Source: DAOMFB01 sp963801475 | GTDB taxonomy: Bacteria > Acidobacteriota > Thermoanaerobaculia > UBA5066 | NCBI GenBank assembly: GCA_963801475.1 | Contig: CAWDEX010000002.1 | Coordinates: 434,001-498,000 of the forward strand | DNA length: 64,000 nt | Direction of reading: 5' to 3' | Shown: piece after piece, positions 17,374 to 25,566 of the stretch | How positions within the stretch are numbered: position 1 is the stretch's first letter | Layout of the letters: each line of letters opens with the position of its first letter | The notes under the pieces: generated by a model | Database searches by the model: none | What the model saw: the letters and a program-made list of their open reading frames with translations, nothing else | What the model was told of the DNA's origin: nothing | Made by a program: the position numbers and the translations under genes

Positions 17374-19173
17374 TCATCCCGCGCCCGGGGGCCGGACGTA
17401 CGCCACGACGACGTCGGCCGTCAGACCGCCCGGGGAAATCCCTCGGGCGCAGCGCCACCCCGCCGCACGAAGGGATTGGAGCGCCGGCTCGCCCGCCACG
17501 AGCCAGACGGGCCCGGCTGGGGGCACGCCGGCCAGTCCGGCCACGGTCATCTCCGGGACAGTGCGGATCGGGCGGCGCGGGTCGACCGGGCCCGACAGGG
17601 CGTCGAAGACGAAGGGATGCCGGAAGGCGCCCTTCTCGAGCAGAACGTCGTGCCCCGGGAGCGCCCGCACCAGCCGGGCCGCCCGCGTCTCCGTCTCGCA
17701 GAAGCTCCGGCGCACGAGCGGGTCGTCGGCCCAGCGGCTCAGGAACGGACCCGTTTCGACGGCGAGAAGAAGAGCCAGCACGCCGGCGGCTGCGAGGGCC
17801 GTCCGCGGCCCTCCCCGCTCCTCGAGGCGCACGAGGACCGAGAGGGCGAGCCACGAGGCGGCCAGCAGCGCCGGGATGACAACGACGCAGCTCCGGATCA
17901 TGTTCGGCGCGCCCCCGGGATTCGAGAACACCCCTCCGGCGAGGCTGCCGAGAAGAAGCGCGAAGAGCACCGCGTCGCCCCGCGTCCGGCGCCCCGCCGC
18001 GAGGCCCAGTCCGAGCAGCGCCGCGAGGCCGAGGAGGGGCGTCATCGCCGCACGGCCGGGAAGGCCGTTGCGGGGATTCGGGTCCTTCGTGAAGAGGAGG
18101 ACGCCCGTGTATTCCACGGCATTGAAGGCCAGAGTGGCCGGCACCGCGAGCGGGCCGGTCAGCCGCGGTCCCCACGCCCCGGCCGGCCGCGTCCCGACGG
18201 GGACGTCGCGAAGCCTTCCGCCGAGATTCTCCGGATGGCTCAGATAGCCCCATCCGAAGGGGGCGAAGGCGACGGCGGCGGCGACCCAGGACGTGAGGAC
18301 CAGCGCACGGGCGGCCCGGTCACGGAGGACGAAAAGGGAGAAGACGCCGAGTCCCGCCGCCACGCCCCACGCGGAGGAGTGCGTGTGGAGCGACAGGCCG
18401 ACGCAGAGCCCCGAGACGGCGGCCAGCCACCGGCGCCCCGTCCGGAGCGCCGCCAGCGCGGCGGCGCCCGCGAGGAGGGCGAGTGGAATCAGCGCCGCGG
18501 CCGTATAGCTCCATCGCGAGAAGACCAGCGGCCACCGCGCGAGCGACACCACGGCCACGCCGAGGAACGCGGCCGGAAGGCCGAAGATCTCCGCCGCCAT
18601 CCAGAACGCGGCCAGGAGGGCCAGGCAACCCGGCAGCGCCGAGAGCGCGAGGAAGCCGGATTCCGCCCGGCCGAAAACCCGGAACATCGCGTCGTAGAAG
18701 TGGAGATAGACGTACGAGACCAGTTCGCGGTTGCCGGCCGCGACGGGGTCGTCGTGAAGCGGGGTGCCGCCGATCCAGGGGAGCTCCCCCGGATGCTCGA
18801 GGAGGGCGCGCGCCTCAAACGGCGGGTCGAACCAGAGGCCCGGCGGAATCGTCTCCGGAAAGACCCACCGGAGGGCGAGACCGAGGACGGCCGCGCCGGC
18901 GCCGAGCGCGACGAGAAGCGGAGCCGGCTTCGACCCGGCCGTTCCGGGCAGCTCCCGCGCCCGCCGAAGGACCACGGTGAACGCCGCACCCGCGACGGCG
19001 CCGACGGAGAGGTTCTTCAGCCAGAGAAGCACGACGAGGAGCCACGTCTCGCGCGTCACGAAGAAGAGGACCTCCCAGCGGTCCGCCCGCGACAGGAGGA
19101 CGAACGTCTGGAGCGCGACGAAGAGCCCGAAGAGCACCGCGGCTCTTCCCGGCGGCCGCCTCGCGTCACTCAC
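17374..19173 (-). CDS. Polytopic membrane protein, glycosyltransferase-39-like (copy B)
   Basis: The 599-residue protein has about ten or more hydrophobic helices in residues 10-440 and a soluble C-terminal part of about 130 residues. The layout (loops near W..PPF.ARALLEHP, then many helices) is like GT-C fold mannosyl/arabinosyltransferases, but the catalytic acidic pair of GT39 is not certain. It begins at GTG 19173, overlapping the stop of the preceding paralogue by 8 nt (GTGAGTGA). The first 50 residues closely match those of that neighbour (DRWEVLFFVTRETWLLVVLL against DRWAVLLDVTRETWLLVVLL), so the two arose by tandem duplication. It likely acts in envelope polysaccharide or lipid glycosylation; substrate unknown. 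Confidence 0.75.
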   Translation of the reverse strand: MSDARRPPGRAAVLFGLFVALQTFVLLSRADRWEVLFFVTRETWLLVVLLWLKNLSVGAVAGAAFTVVLRRARELPGTAGSKPAPLLVALGAGAAVLGLALRWVFPETIPPGLWFDPPFEARALLEHPGELPWIGGTPLHDDPVAAGNRELVSYVYLHFYDAMFRVFGRAESGFLALSALPGCLALLAAFWMAAEIFGLPAAFLGVAVVSLARWPLVFSRWSYTAAALIPLALLAGAAALAALRTGRRWLAAVSGLCVGLSLHTHSSAWGVAAGLGVFSLFVLRDRAARALVLTSWVAAAVAFAPFGWGYLSHPENLGGRLRDVPVGTRPAGAWGPRLTGPLAVPATLAFNAVEYTGVLLFTKDPNPRNGLPGRAAMTPLLGLAALLGLGLAAGRRTRGDAVLFALLLGSLAGGVFSNPGGAPNMIRSCVVVIPALLAASWLALSVLVRLEERGGPRTALAAAGVLALLLAVETGPFLSRWADDPLVRRSFCETETRAARLVRALPGHDVLLEKGAFRHPFVFDALSGPVDPRRPIRTVPEMTVAGLAGVPPAGPVWLVAGEPALQSLRAAGWRCARGISPGGLTADVVVAYVRPPGAG

Positions 19174-20980
19174 GGCCGCTCCGACCGGGACCCGGAACGA
19201 GACGAGCCACGGAGAGCTCGCCGTCCTCCGCCGGGACGGGCCGCGAGATCCGGAGTCCCGCCTCGCGCAGGCGGAACGCGTCCGCGCGCGGTCCCACCCA
19301 CCAGACCGGACCGCGCGGCGGGTTCCGGACGAGGCCCTCCACGGTCCGCGGTGCGAGGCGACGCAGCCGGGTCTCGTCCGCGCCTCCCGAGAGAATCGCC
19401 ACCACCAGCGGCGAGTCGAGAGAGCCCGGTCCGCGCACCGCGGGACCGGACGCCAGCCGGCCGAGCCGGCGGCCGATCTCCGTCTCCGAGGCGAAGAACG
19501 ACCGGCGCACGTCGGGGCGCTCCGGCCAGACGGCGAAGAGCGGCAGCGTCTCGAAGGCGAGAAGGAGAACGGCGGCGAGCGGCAGGGTGGCGCCCGGACC
19601 CGCGCCGTGGCGCGCGAGCCACTCCACGAGGGAGACCAGGGCCCCGGCGGCCGCGACGACGACGGGCACGACGAGGACCGACATCCGGAGAGTCCCCGGC
19701 GCGCCGGTGGGGTTAGACAGAATGCCGCAGGCCATCGCCCCGGCGACAAGGCCGAGCGGAAGGACGGCCGGCCGCTCGCCGTGGACCGCCCGGGCCGCTA
19801 GGAGGGCGAGCCCCGTCAGGGCCGCGATGCCGACCAGGGGCGTCATCGGGGGAGAGGTCGAAAGGCCGTGGCGCGGTACCGGGTCGGCCGTCCAGAGAAA
19901 AACGCCGAGGCAGCGCACGGTCGAGTCCGCGAGCCGACGGGCAAGGTCCCGCGCCCCGCCGTCGCGGCCGAGCGCCGGGTCCTTCACCGGCGTCCAGAAG
20001 CCCGCCTCGGCCACCCGTCCCCCGGGACGTCCCCGCGCGAGGAGCTGTCCCGCGTGAAGGGCCGCAAACCCCGCCACGAGGGCCGTGGCCAGGAGAAACG
20101 ACCGGCGACCGGTCCGGTCGCGCCGGACGGCGACGCCCCACGCGGCCAGGAAGACCGGCACGACGGCCCAGGAGGCCGAATAGGAGTTCAGCGCCGCCCC
20201 GGCCGCCGCGCCGGCCAGCAGCGCGCCGGCGGGGCGTCCGGTCCGGAGCGAACGGGCCGCCCCCGCGGCGGCGAAGGCCATCAGCGCCACGAGCCAGGAA
20301 GCGGTGAACATCCAGCGACTGACGAGGAGTGGCCACCGCATGACCGCGGCGATCGCGAGCGCGACCACGGCCGTCCGGGGGCCGTCCAACTCGCGCGCGA
20401 AGAGCCAGAGTCCCGCGAGGGCGAGACAGCCCGGGACGGCCGAGACGGCGAAGAGCTGCAGGTCGCCCGAAGGGAACGGCCCGACGCCGAGAGCGAGGAG
20501 GAGAAGGAACGGGCCTCCGAGGATCTCGCCGGTGATGGGCGCGTCCTCTCCGACCCATGCGCCGGAGAACCGGGAACGGAGACCCCCCTCTTCGAGAAGC
20601 GGCCGGAGCGTGTAGGCCCCGTCATGCCAGGCCCCCGGCGGGCAGCCCTGCCAGTCGACCCACCGGAGAAAGACGCCCCCGGCGAGGAGCGAAAGGACGA
20701 GGACGGTTTCGAGACCGCGTGTGAGGCCGCTCCCTCCGGCGTTCCCGGTGCGTCCGGATTCCGCCGCGCGGACGAGAAGGACCGCGCCGACGCCGGCGGC
20801 GGCCGAGACGAGGAGAATCCGGAGCCAGAGGAGGACGACAAGGAGCCACGTCTCCCGCGTGACGTCGAGAAGAACCGCCCAGCGGTCGCTTTCGGCGAGA
20901 TGAAGGAAGGTCTCGAAGGCCACGAACAGCCCGAAGAGAGCGGCCGCCCGGCCGCGGATCCTGGCCTTCGACCCGGTCAT
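19166..20980 (-). CDS. Polytopic membrane protein, glycosyltransferase-39-like (copy A)
   Basis: This 604-residue protein is the upstream paralogue of the gene that overlaps its 3' end. It shares the N-terminal helices, the order of membrane segments, a PMTPLVGIAALTG segment (PLLGLAALLGLG in the partner) and the NPTGAP/NPGGAP motif. The C-terminal soluble part has diverged. An ATG at 20980 is chosen because it directly precedes the first hydrophobic segment; there is no clear ribosome site. It follows the DUF302 gene by 37 nt in the same direction. Substrate and reaction are unknown. Confidence 0.75.
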   Translation of the reverse strand: MTGSKARIRGRAAALFGLFVAFETFLHLAESDRWAVLLDVTRETWLLVVLLWLRILLVSAAAGVGAVLLVRAAESGRTGNAGGSGLTRGLETVLVLSLLAGGVFLRWVDWQGCPPGAWHDGAYTLRPLLEEGGLRSRFSGAWVGEDAPITGEILGGPFLLLLALGVGPFPSGDLQLFAVSAVPGCLALAGLWLFARELDGPRTAVVALAIAAVMRWPLLVSRWMFTASWLVALMAFAAAGAARSLRTGRPAGALLAGAAAGAALNSYSASWAVVPVFLAAWGVAVRRDRTGRRSFLLATALVAGFAALHAGQLLARGRPGGRVAEAGFWTPVKDPALGRDGGARDLARRLADSTVRCLGVFLWTADPVPRHGLSTSPPMTPLVGIAALTGLALLAARAVHGERPAVLPLGLVAGAMACGILSNPTGAPGTLRMSVLVVPVVVAAAGALVSLVEWLARHGAGPGATLPLAAVLLLAFETLPLFAVWPERPDVRRSFFASETEIGRRLGRLASGPAVRGPGSLDSPLVVAILSGGADETRLRRLAPRTVEGLVRNPPRGPVWWVGPRADAFRLREAGLRISRPVPAEDGELSVARLVPGPGRSGRE

Positions 20981-21017
20981 CCCGGGGAGTATCCGCTCCC
21001 GGCGCGGGAAAAGGCCG

Positions 21018-21437
21018 TCAGGCCGACGCGATGGCGGCAACCACGCGGCGGAGCGCCGCCCCGACCTCGGCGCCGACCGGGGCGAGGGCCGGCTTGCCGA
21101 TCACGGCCATCACGCTCTCGGGGTTCATCGCCCGGACGACGGTCCTCTCGCCTTCGACCGAGACCGTGACGTTGCAGGGGAGGAGGACGCCCGATTCCGG
21201 GGCGGCCGCAAGCGCCTTGCGGGCGTTCGACGGGTTGCAGGCGCCGAGAATCAGATAGGGGGCGACCTCGACGTCCAGCTTCTTCTTGAACGTCGCCGCG
21301 ACGTCGATCTCGGTGATGACGCCGAAGCCCTCCGCCGCGAGGAGCTCCCGCACGAGGGCGACGGTCTCGTCGAACGGGAGGGACAGGACGACCTCGAAGG
21401 CGACGGCGGACTCCCGGGTCGTGACGGTCGGGTTCAT
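21018..21437 (-). CDS. DUF302 domain protein
   Basis: The 139-residue protein matches the DUF302 family: an N-terminal beta-alpha unit (VVLSLPFDETVALVRELL, GFGVITEIDV), then YLILGACNPSNARKAL and LLPCNVTV. The family is widespread and of unknown function, often associated with thiol or metal stress. The Cys in GACNP and the one in LPCNV are typical. The ATG at 21437 has a GGGGGAGAAG ribosome site. It overlaps the extended frame of the tiny membrane ORF upstream by four nt (ATGA). It lies upstream of the two membrane paralogues. Confidence 0.9.
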   Translation of the reverse strand: MNPTVTTRESAVAFEVVLSLPFDETVALVRELLAAEGFGVITEIDVAATFKKKLDVEVAPYLILGACNPSNARKALAAAPESGVLLPCNVTVSVEGERTVVRAMNPESVMAVIGKPALAPVGAEVGAALRRVVAAIASA

Positions 21438-21520
21438 GGCGTCTTCTCCCCCGGCCCCGATTCTGTATCCGGTGGCGCGCCCCCGCACCGTTCCCGGCCC
21501 CCGGCCGGGTTCGGGACCGC

Positions 21521-21613
21521 TCACGTCGGGACGCCGAGCTTCGGCAGGACCACGGCCTGCAGCAGCCACCAGGCCACGAGGAAGAGGGCGAGGCCGATCA
21601 GCTCTCCCGACAT
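21521..21613 (-). CDS. 30-residue single-helix membrane peptide; frame open beyond its TGA
   Basis: The short ORF encodes a membrane helix (LIGLALFLVAWWLLQAVVLP) followed by KLGVPT and then TGA. A good promoter lies directly upstream. If the TGA at 21523-21521 were read through, the frame would continue for 28 more codons to a TGA that overlaps the DUF302 start as ATGA (end at 21434). A hairpin with 7-bp stem and GGG loop starts 11 nt after the TGA (its loop is 18 nt after it), which is compatible with bacterial selenocysteine signals but is easily produced by chance at this GC content. It may be a simple 30-residue protein or a candidate selenoprotein. Confidence 0.55.
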   Translation of the reverse strand: MSGELIGLALFLVAWWLLQAVVLPKLGVPT

Positions 21614-21620
21614 CGTCCCC

Positions 21621-21649
21621 ACTATCGCTCTTTGGTTATAAAGTGTCAA
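21621..21649 (-). promoter_or_regulatory. Promoter of the small membrane ORF-DUF302 unit
   Basis: Minus-strand TTGACA (21644-21649) is 17 bp from GATAGT (21621-21626), which ends 7 nt before the ATG at 21613. An alternative -10, TATAAC, is at 21635-21640. Confidence 0.7.
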
Positions 21650-21794
21650 ACCACGCGGCAGGCAAGCGGCGATGCGGGATCTCGCTTCCGCCCGCTTGAC
21701 TCCGCAAACCGGAGGGGGTCCGGGGGAACCGGCAACCTGTCGGCTCGGCCCGGTTCATCCGAACGCCGGAAGAGGCGCGGAGGGGTTTCGGGGG

Positions 21795-21814
21795 GACGAC
21801 GCGATCGCGTCGTC
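21795..21814. repeat. Perfect 20-bp palindrome downstream of nrdJ
   Basis: GACGACGCGATCGCGTCGTC is perfectly self-complementary and lies 25 nt after the nrdJ stop. It may end nrdJ transcription or bind a protein; no T tract follows on either strand. The rest of 21650-21838 holds no gene that I can support. Confidence 0.5.
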
Positions 21815-21838
21815 GCCACCGGGTTCCCCTGATTCACT

Positions 21839-24814
21839 TCAGCTGCACCCGCTCGTCGCACCGCAGTTCATGCACTTGTAGCAGGCCGCGCACCGCACCA
21901 TGATGCTTCCGCACTCGTGACAGCTCGGCGCGTCGGCGCTGTTCTGGAACGTCGCCGTGACACGAACGGGCTCCCCGGCCGCGGCGGCAAAGCCGATCGG
22001 GCGCGTGTCGGCGGCCTCGGCCTTCGGCACGGCGGCGACGGCGGCGACGGCGGCGCTGATCGTCGCCGCCTTCTCGGCGGGCACGGGCTCGAGGACCGCG
22101 GCCCGCGGTCCCGCGTCGTTTCCGAGGGCCTTGCCGGCCGGAGCCTCCCGGGCGACGACCCCAACGCGTTCCTTGAGGTCGGCCGAAAGGAACTTCGAGG
22201 CGAGCCACCGGAAGATGTAGTCGACGAGGCTCTTCGCGATCGGGATCTCCGGGTTCTTCGTGTAGCCGGCCGGTTCGAACCGCATGTGGCTGAACTTCTC
22301 CACGAGCGCCTCGAGCGGGACTCCGTACTGGAGCGTCAGCGAGATGGCGGTGGCGAACGAGTCCATGAGGCCGGAGATCGTCGAGCCCTCCTTGGCCATC
22401 GTCAGGAAGATCTCGCCCGGCGTCCCGTCCTCGTAGAGGCCGACGGTGACGTACCCCTCGTGGCCGGCGACGGAGAACTTGTGCGTGATGGCGCGGCGCT
22501 CGTCCGGCAGCTTCCGCCGGCGCGGGCCCGCGGGGGCGGCCGCCACCGGGGCCGGCGCCGCCGCGGGAACGGCCGCGCCCTTCTTCCCCTTCACGGCGTC
22601 GTCGCTCTTGGAGGCCGCCGTGTTGAGGGGCTGCGTCCGCTTGCAGCCGTCGCGGTAGACGGCGATCGCCTTGAGGCCCAGCTTCCACCCGTCGCGGTAG
22701 ACGTTCTCGATCTCCTCGACCGTGGCGTCGGGGGGCAGGTTGACGGTCTTCGAGATCGCGCCCGAGAGGAAGGGCTGGACGGCGGCCATCATCCGGACGT
22801 GCCCCATCGGGGCGATGGAGCGCGTCCCGCCGACGGCCTTGAAGGCGCAGTCGAAGACCGGGAGGTGCTCTCCCTTCAGCCCCGGCGCCCCTTCGATCGT
22901 CCCCTTCTCGTCGATCCAGTTGACGATGGCGTTCGTCGCCGCCTCGTCGTAGCCGAGGCGGAGCAGGGCGTGCGGGACCGTGTTGTTGACGATCTTGATC
23001 GTCCCGCCGCCGACGAGCTTCTTGTACTTCACCAGGGCGAGATCGGGCTCCACGCCCGTCGTGTCGCAGTCCATCATGAAGCCGATCGTCCCCGTCGGGG
23101 CGAGGACCGTCGCCTGCGCGTTCCGGAAACCGTGCTGGCGGCCCGACTCCCGCGTCAGGTCCCACACCGCGCGCTGCGCCTCGTACAGGTCCTTCGGGAC
23201 GCCTCCGCGGGGCACGGCGTAAGCCGCGTCGCGGTGCATGCCGATGACCTCGAGGAACGCGTCGCGGTTCGGCACGTAGCCGGTGAAGGGGCCGAGCTCC
23301 GCCGCGAGCTTCGAGGACGTCAGGAAGGCCTGGCCGTGCATGAGGCTCGTCACGGCCGCGGCGTAGTGGCGTCCCTCGTCGCTGTCGTAGGGGAGGCCGT
23401 TGTACATCAGGAGCGCGCCGAGGTTGGCGTAGCCGAGGCCGATGGGACGGAAGTCGTGGGAGTTCTTCTCGATGGCCGGCGTCGGGTAGGAGGCCTCGTC
23501 GACGAGGATCTCCTGCGCCGCGAAGACGACGTCCACCGCGTGCCGGAACTTCTCGATCTCGAAGCCGCCGTCCTCGCGTGCGAACTTCATCAGGTTCAGC
23601 GAGGCGAGGTTGCAGGCCGAGTCATCGACGAACATGTACTCGGAGCACGGGTTCGAGGCGTTGATACGGTGGGTCGCCTTGCAGGGGTTCCACCGGTTGA
23701 TCGTCGTGTCGTACTGGATGCCCGGGTCGCCGCAGATCCAGGCCGCCTCGGCCATCTTCGTGAAGAGGCTCCGGGCGTCGTACGCCCCGAGCGGCTCGCC
23801 GGTGGTCACGGCGTGCGTCGTGTGAACGCCGCCCTTCTCCACCGCCTCCATGAACGTGTCGGTCACCCGGACCGAATGGTTGGCGTTCTGGAAGGAGATG
23901 TTGCTGTAGACCTCGCCGCCGAAAGAGCCGTCCCAGCCGGACTCGATGAGGTCCCAGGCCTTTCGCTCCTCCTTCGCCTTGCAGCCGATGAACTCCTCGA
24001 TGTCGGGGTGATCCACGTTCAGGATGACCATCTTCGCGGCGCGGCGGGTCTTGCCGCCGGACTTGATCGCACCGGCGAAGCTGTCGAATCCCTTCATGAA
24101 GGAGACCGGGCCCGACGCGATGCCGCCCGAGGAGAGCGTCTCGGTCGACGAGCGGAGGCTCGAGAGGTTCGAGCCGGTGCCCGAGCCGAACTTGAAGAGC
24201 ATTCCCTCGGTCTTGGCCAGATCGAGGATCGAGGACATCGAGTCGCCCACGGCGTTGATGAAACAGGCCGACGCCTGGGGCTTCGGCTCCACGCCCACGT
24301 TGAACCAGACGGGCGAGTTGAAGCTGGCGACCTGGTGGACGAGGACGTGCGCCAGCTCGTCGGAAAAGACGTCGCGGTCGGCGGCGGTCCGGAAGTACCC
24401 GTTCTTCCAGCCCCAGCCCGTGATCGTGTCCACGACGCGCGAGACGAGCTGGCGGACGGAGCGCTCGCGCTGCGGCGTCCCGGCTTTCCCGTGAAAGTAC
24501 TTCTGGGCGACGATGTTCGTCGCCGTCATCGACCAGGACTTCGGGACCTCGACGTCCTTCTGCTCGAAGAAGACCTCGCCCTTCTCGTTCGTGATCGCCG
24601 CGGTGCGGAGCTCCCACTCGATGGCGTCGAACGGCGCGGTGACGCCGTCGGTGTAAAGGCGCCGGAAGGTCAGACCGGAAAGGCCCGTCCCGGCCGCCGG
24701 GGTTCTCGTCGCCGTCACCTCGCGGGGTTTCGTCTCTCGCTCGCCTGCGCTCATGCGGAAGCTCTCACTTTCGCTCTCTCGTTCCTGTCGACTCTTCGAA
24801 CTGTCGGGGGACAC
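21839..24814 (-). CDS. nrdJ: Adenosylcobalamin-dependent (class II) ribonucleotide reductase
   Basis: NrdJ reduces ribonucleotides to deoxyribonucleotides using vitamin B12 and works with or without oxygen. The 991-residue protein has the N-terminal cone/core and the 10-stranded barrel with FKFGSGTGSNLSSLRSS, NPCSEYMFVDDSACNLASLN (catalytic Cys and the NxCxE-type finger-loop segment) and PTGTIGFMMDCDTTGVEPD. A TSCPD-type domain with EIFLTMAKEGSTISGLMDS follows. After an Ala/Pro-rich linker the C-terminal tail has CHECG, CAACYKCMNCG cysteine pairs, as in long NrdJ forms. The GTG at 24814 has a strong GAGGAGGGG ribosome site; ATG 24754 is an alternative. It is divergent from the Fe-S carrier gene. 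No cobalamin riboswitch was recognised in the 254-nt leader. Confidence 0.96.
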   Translation of the reverse strand: MSPDSSKSRQERESESESFRMSAGERETKPREVTATRTPAAGTGLSGLTFRRLYTDGVTAPFDAIEWELRTAAITNEKGEVFFEQKDVEVPKSWSMTATNIVAQKYFHGKAGTPQRERSVRQLVSRVVDTITGWGWKNGYFRTAADRDVFSDELAHVLVHQVASFNSPVWFNVGVEPKPQASACFINAVGDSMSSILDLAKTEGMLFKFGSGTGSNLSSLRSSTETLSSGGIASGPVSFMKGFDSFAGAIKSGGKTRRAAKMVILNVDHPDIEEFIGCKAKEERKAWDLIESGWDGSFGGEVYSNISFQNANHSVRVTDTFMEAVEKGGVHTTHAVTTGEPLGAYDARSLFTKMAEAAWICGDPGIQYDTTINRWNPCKATHRINASNPCSEYMFVDDSACNLASLNLMKFAREDGGFEIEKFRHAVDVVFAAQEILVDEASYPTPAIEKNSHDFRPIGLGYANLGALLMYNGLPYDSDEGRHYAAAVTSLMHGQAFLTSSKLAAELGPFTGYVPNRDAFLEVIGMHRDAAYAVPRGGVPKDLYEAQRAVWDLTRESGRQHGFRNAQATVLAPTGTIGFMMDCDTTGVEPDLALVKYKKLVGGGTIKIVNNTVPHALLRLGYDEAATNAIVNWIDEKGTIEGAPGLKGEHLPVFDCAFKAVGGTRSIAPMGHVRMMAAVQPFLSGAISKTVNLPPDATVEEIENVYRDGWKLGLKAIAVYRDGCKRTQPLNTAASKSDDAVKGKKGAAVPAAAPAPVAAAPAGPRRRKLPDERRAITHKFSVAGHEGYVTVGLYEDGTPGEIFLTMAKEGSTISGLMDSFATAISLTLQYGVPLEALVEKFSHMRFEPAGYTKNPEIPIAKSLVDYIFRWLASKFLSADLKERVGVVAREAPAGKALGNDAGPRAAVLEPVPAEKAATISAAVAAVAAVPKAEAADTRPIGFAAAAGEPVRVTATFQNSADAPSCHECGSIMVRCAACYKCMNCGATSGCS

Positions 24815-24999
24815 AGCCGTCCCCTCCTCATGGACCGGTACGCCCGGTAAAACGGATTTATCGGACGTCTTTCAAGGTAGTCCGGCGTTTCGGGAAATTC
24901 AAGGGGAAAATACAACCGGTAGTGTGCTTGTGATCTGAAGGCACTAGATCCTGTGGCCCGAGTCGTGCTTCCGGTCTGCCGGCCCGTCGCCCCATCCAA

Positions 25000-25028
25000 T
25001 TGACTTCTCCGGACGGAAACCCTACAAG
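25000..25028 (+). promoter_or_regulatory. Promoter of the A-type Fe-S carrier gene
   Basis: TTGACT (25000-25005) and TACAAG (25023-25028) are 17 bp apart. Transcription should begin near 25035, about 34 nt before the ATG. The rest of 24815-25068 is the shared nrdJ/erpA intergenic region; nothing else firm is seen in it. Confidence 0.7.
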
Positions 25029-25068
25029 ATGGCCGGACGGGCGGTCCGTCCGCCTGAGGAGGTTGCTC

Positions 25069-25443
25069 ATGTCGTCCACCCCCACGGAGAACAGTTCTGC
25101 CCCGGCGCCGGCGGGCGACTTCGTTCTGGCACTCACCGACCGCGCCGTCGACAAGGTGAAGGACTTCGCCGCGAAGATGCCCGAAGCGGCCGGAAAGGCA
25201 CTCCGGGTCTTCATCCAGGGGGGGGGCTGCTCCGGCTTCCAGTACGGGTTCACCTTCGACGACAAGCGCCCGACGGACCACGTCGTGAAGGCACGCGACA
25301 TCGAGGTTCTCGTCGACCCGGCCAGCGCGGCGAAGCTCCAGGGCGCCACGGTCGATTTCGTCGAGGACTTCCGCGGAGCCGGCTTCTCGGTCGAGAACCC
25401 GAACGCCCAAGGCGGCTGCGGCTGCGGAAAGTCCTTCAGCTGA
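25069..25443 (+). CDS. erpA: A-type iron-sulfur carrier (ErpA/IscA/HesB family)
   Basis: A-type carriers receive Fe-S clusters from the scaffold and hand them to target enzymes. The 124-residue protein has the invariant cysteines C54 (GGGCSGFQYGF), C117 and C119 (GGCGCGKSF). The N-terminal 20 residues are an Ala/Pro/Ser-rich extension. The ATG at 25069 has a GAGGAGG ribosome site; the earlier open frame includes the promoter. No other suf or isc genes flank it here, but sufT lies 1.3 kb downstream. Whether it is ErpA or IscA/SufA cannot be decided from sequence alone. Confidence 0.9.
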   Translation: MSSTPTENSSAPAPAGDFVLALTDRAVDKVKDFAAKMPEAAGKALRVFIQGGGCSGFQYGFTFDDKRPTDHVVKARDIEVLVDPASAAKLQGATVDFVEDFRGAGFSVENPNAQGGCGCGKSFS

Positions 25444-25450
25444 GATGCTC

Positions 25451-25479
25451 CGGGAGAGCCCCGACGCCGGGTTCTCCCG
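25451..25479 (+). terminator. Hairpin after the Fe-S carrier gene (weak terminator candidate)
   Basis: CGGGAGA (25451-25457) can pair with TCTCCCG (25473-25479). No T tract follows, so intrinsic termination is uncertain. Confidence 0.35.
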
Positions 25480-25551
25480 CTCCGCCCTGCGCGAATCGCG
25501 GGTTCCACGGGCGGCCGGACGCGGCCGCCCGACGTCTTCTGCCTCACCGTC

Positions 25552-25557
25552 TATAGT
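25552..25557 (+). promoter_or_regulatory. -10 hexamer TATAGT of the MFS gene (leaderless type)
   Basis: The hexamer ends 9 nt before the GTG at 25567 and no ribosome site is present. Confidence 0.5.
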
Positions 25558-25566
25558 TCGCCCCGC

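Noticed and set aside
24815..25068. Possible cobalamin riboswitch or NrdR box upstream of nrdJ
   Set aside because: No convincing B12 box was found, and ACAACCGGTAGTGT only loosely resembles an NrdR half-palindrome without a second box.
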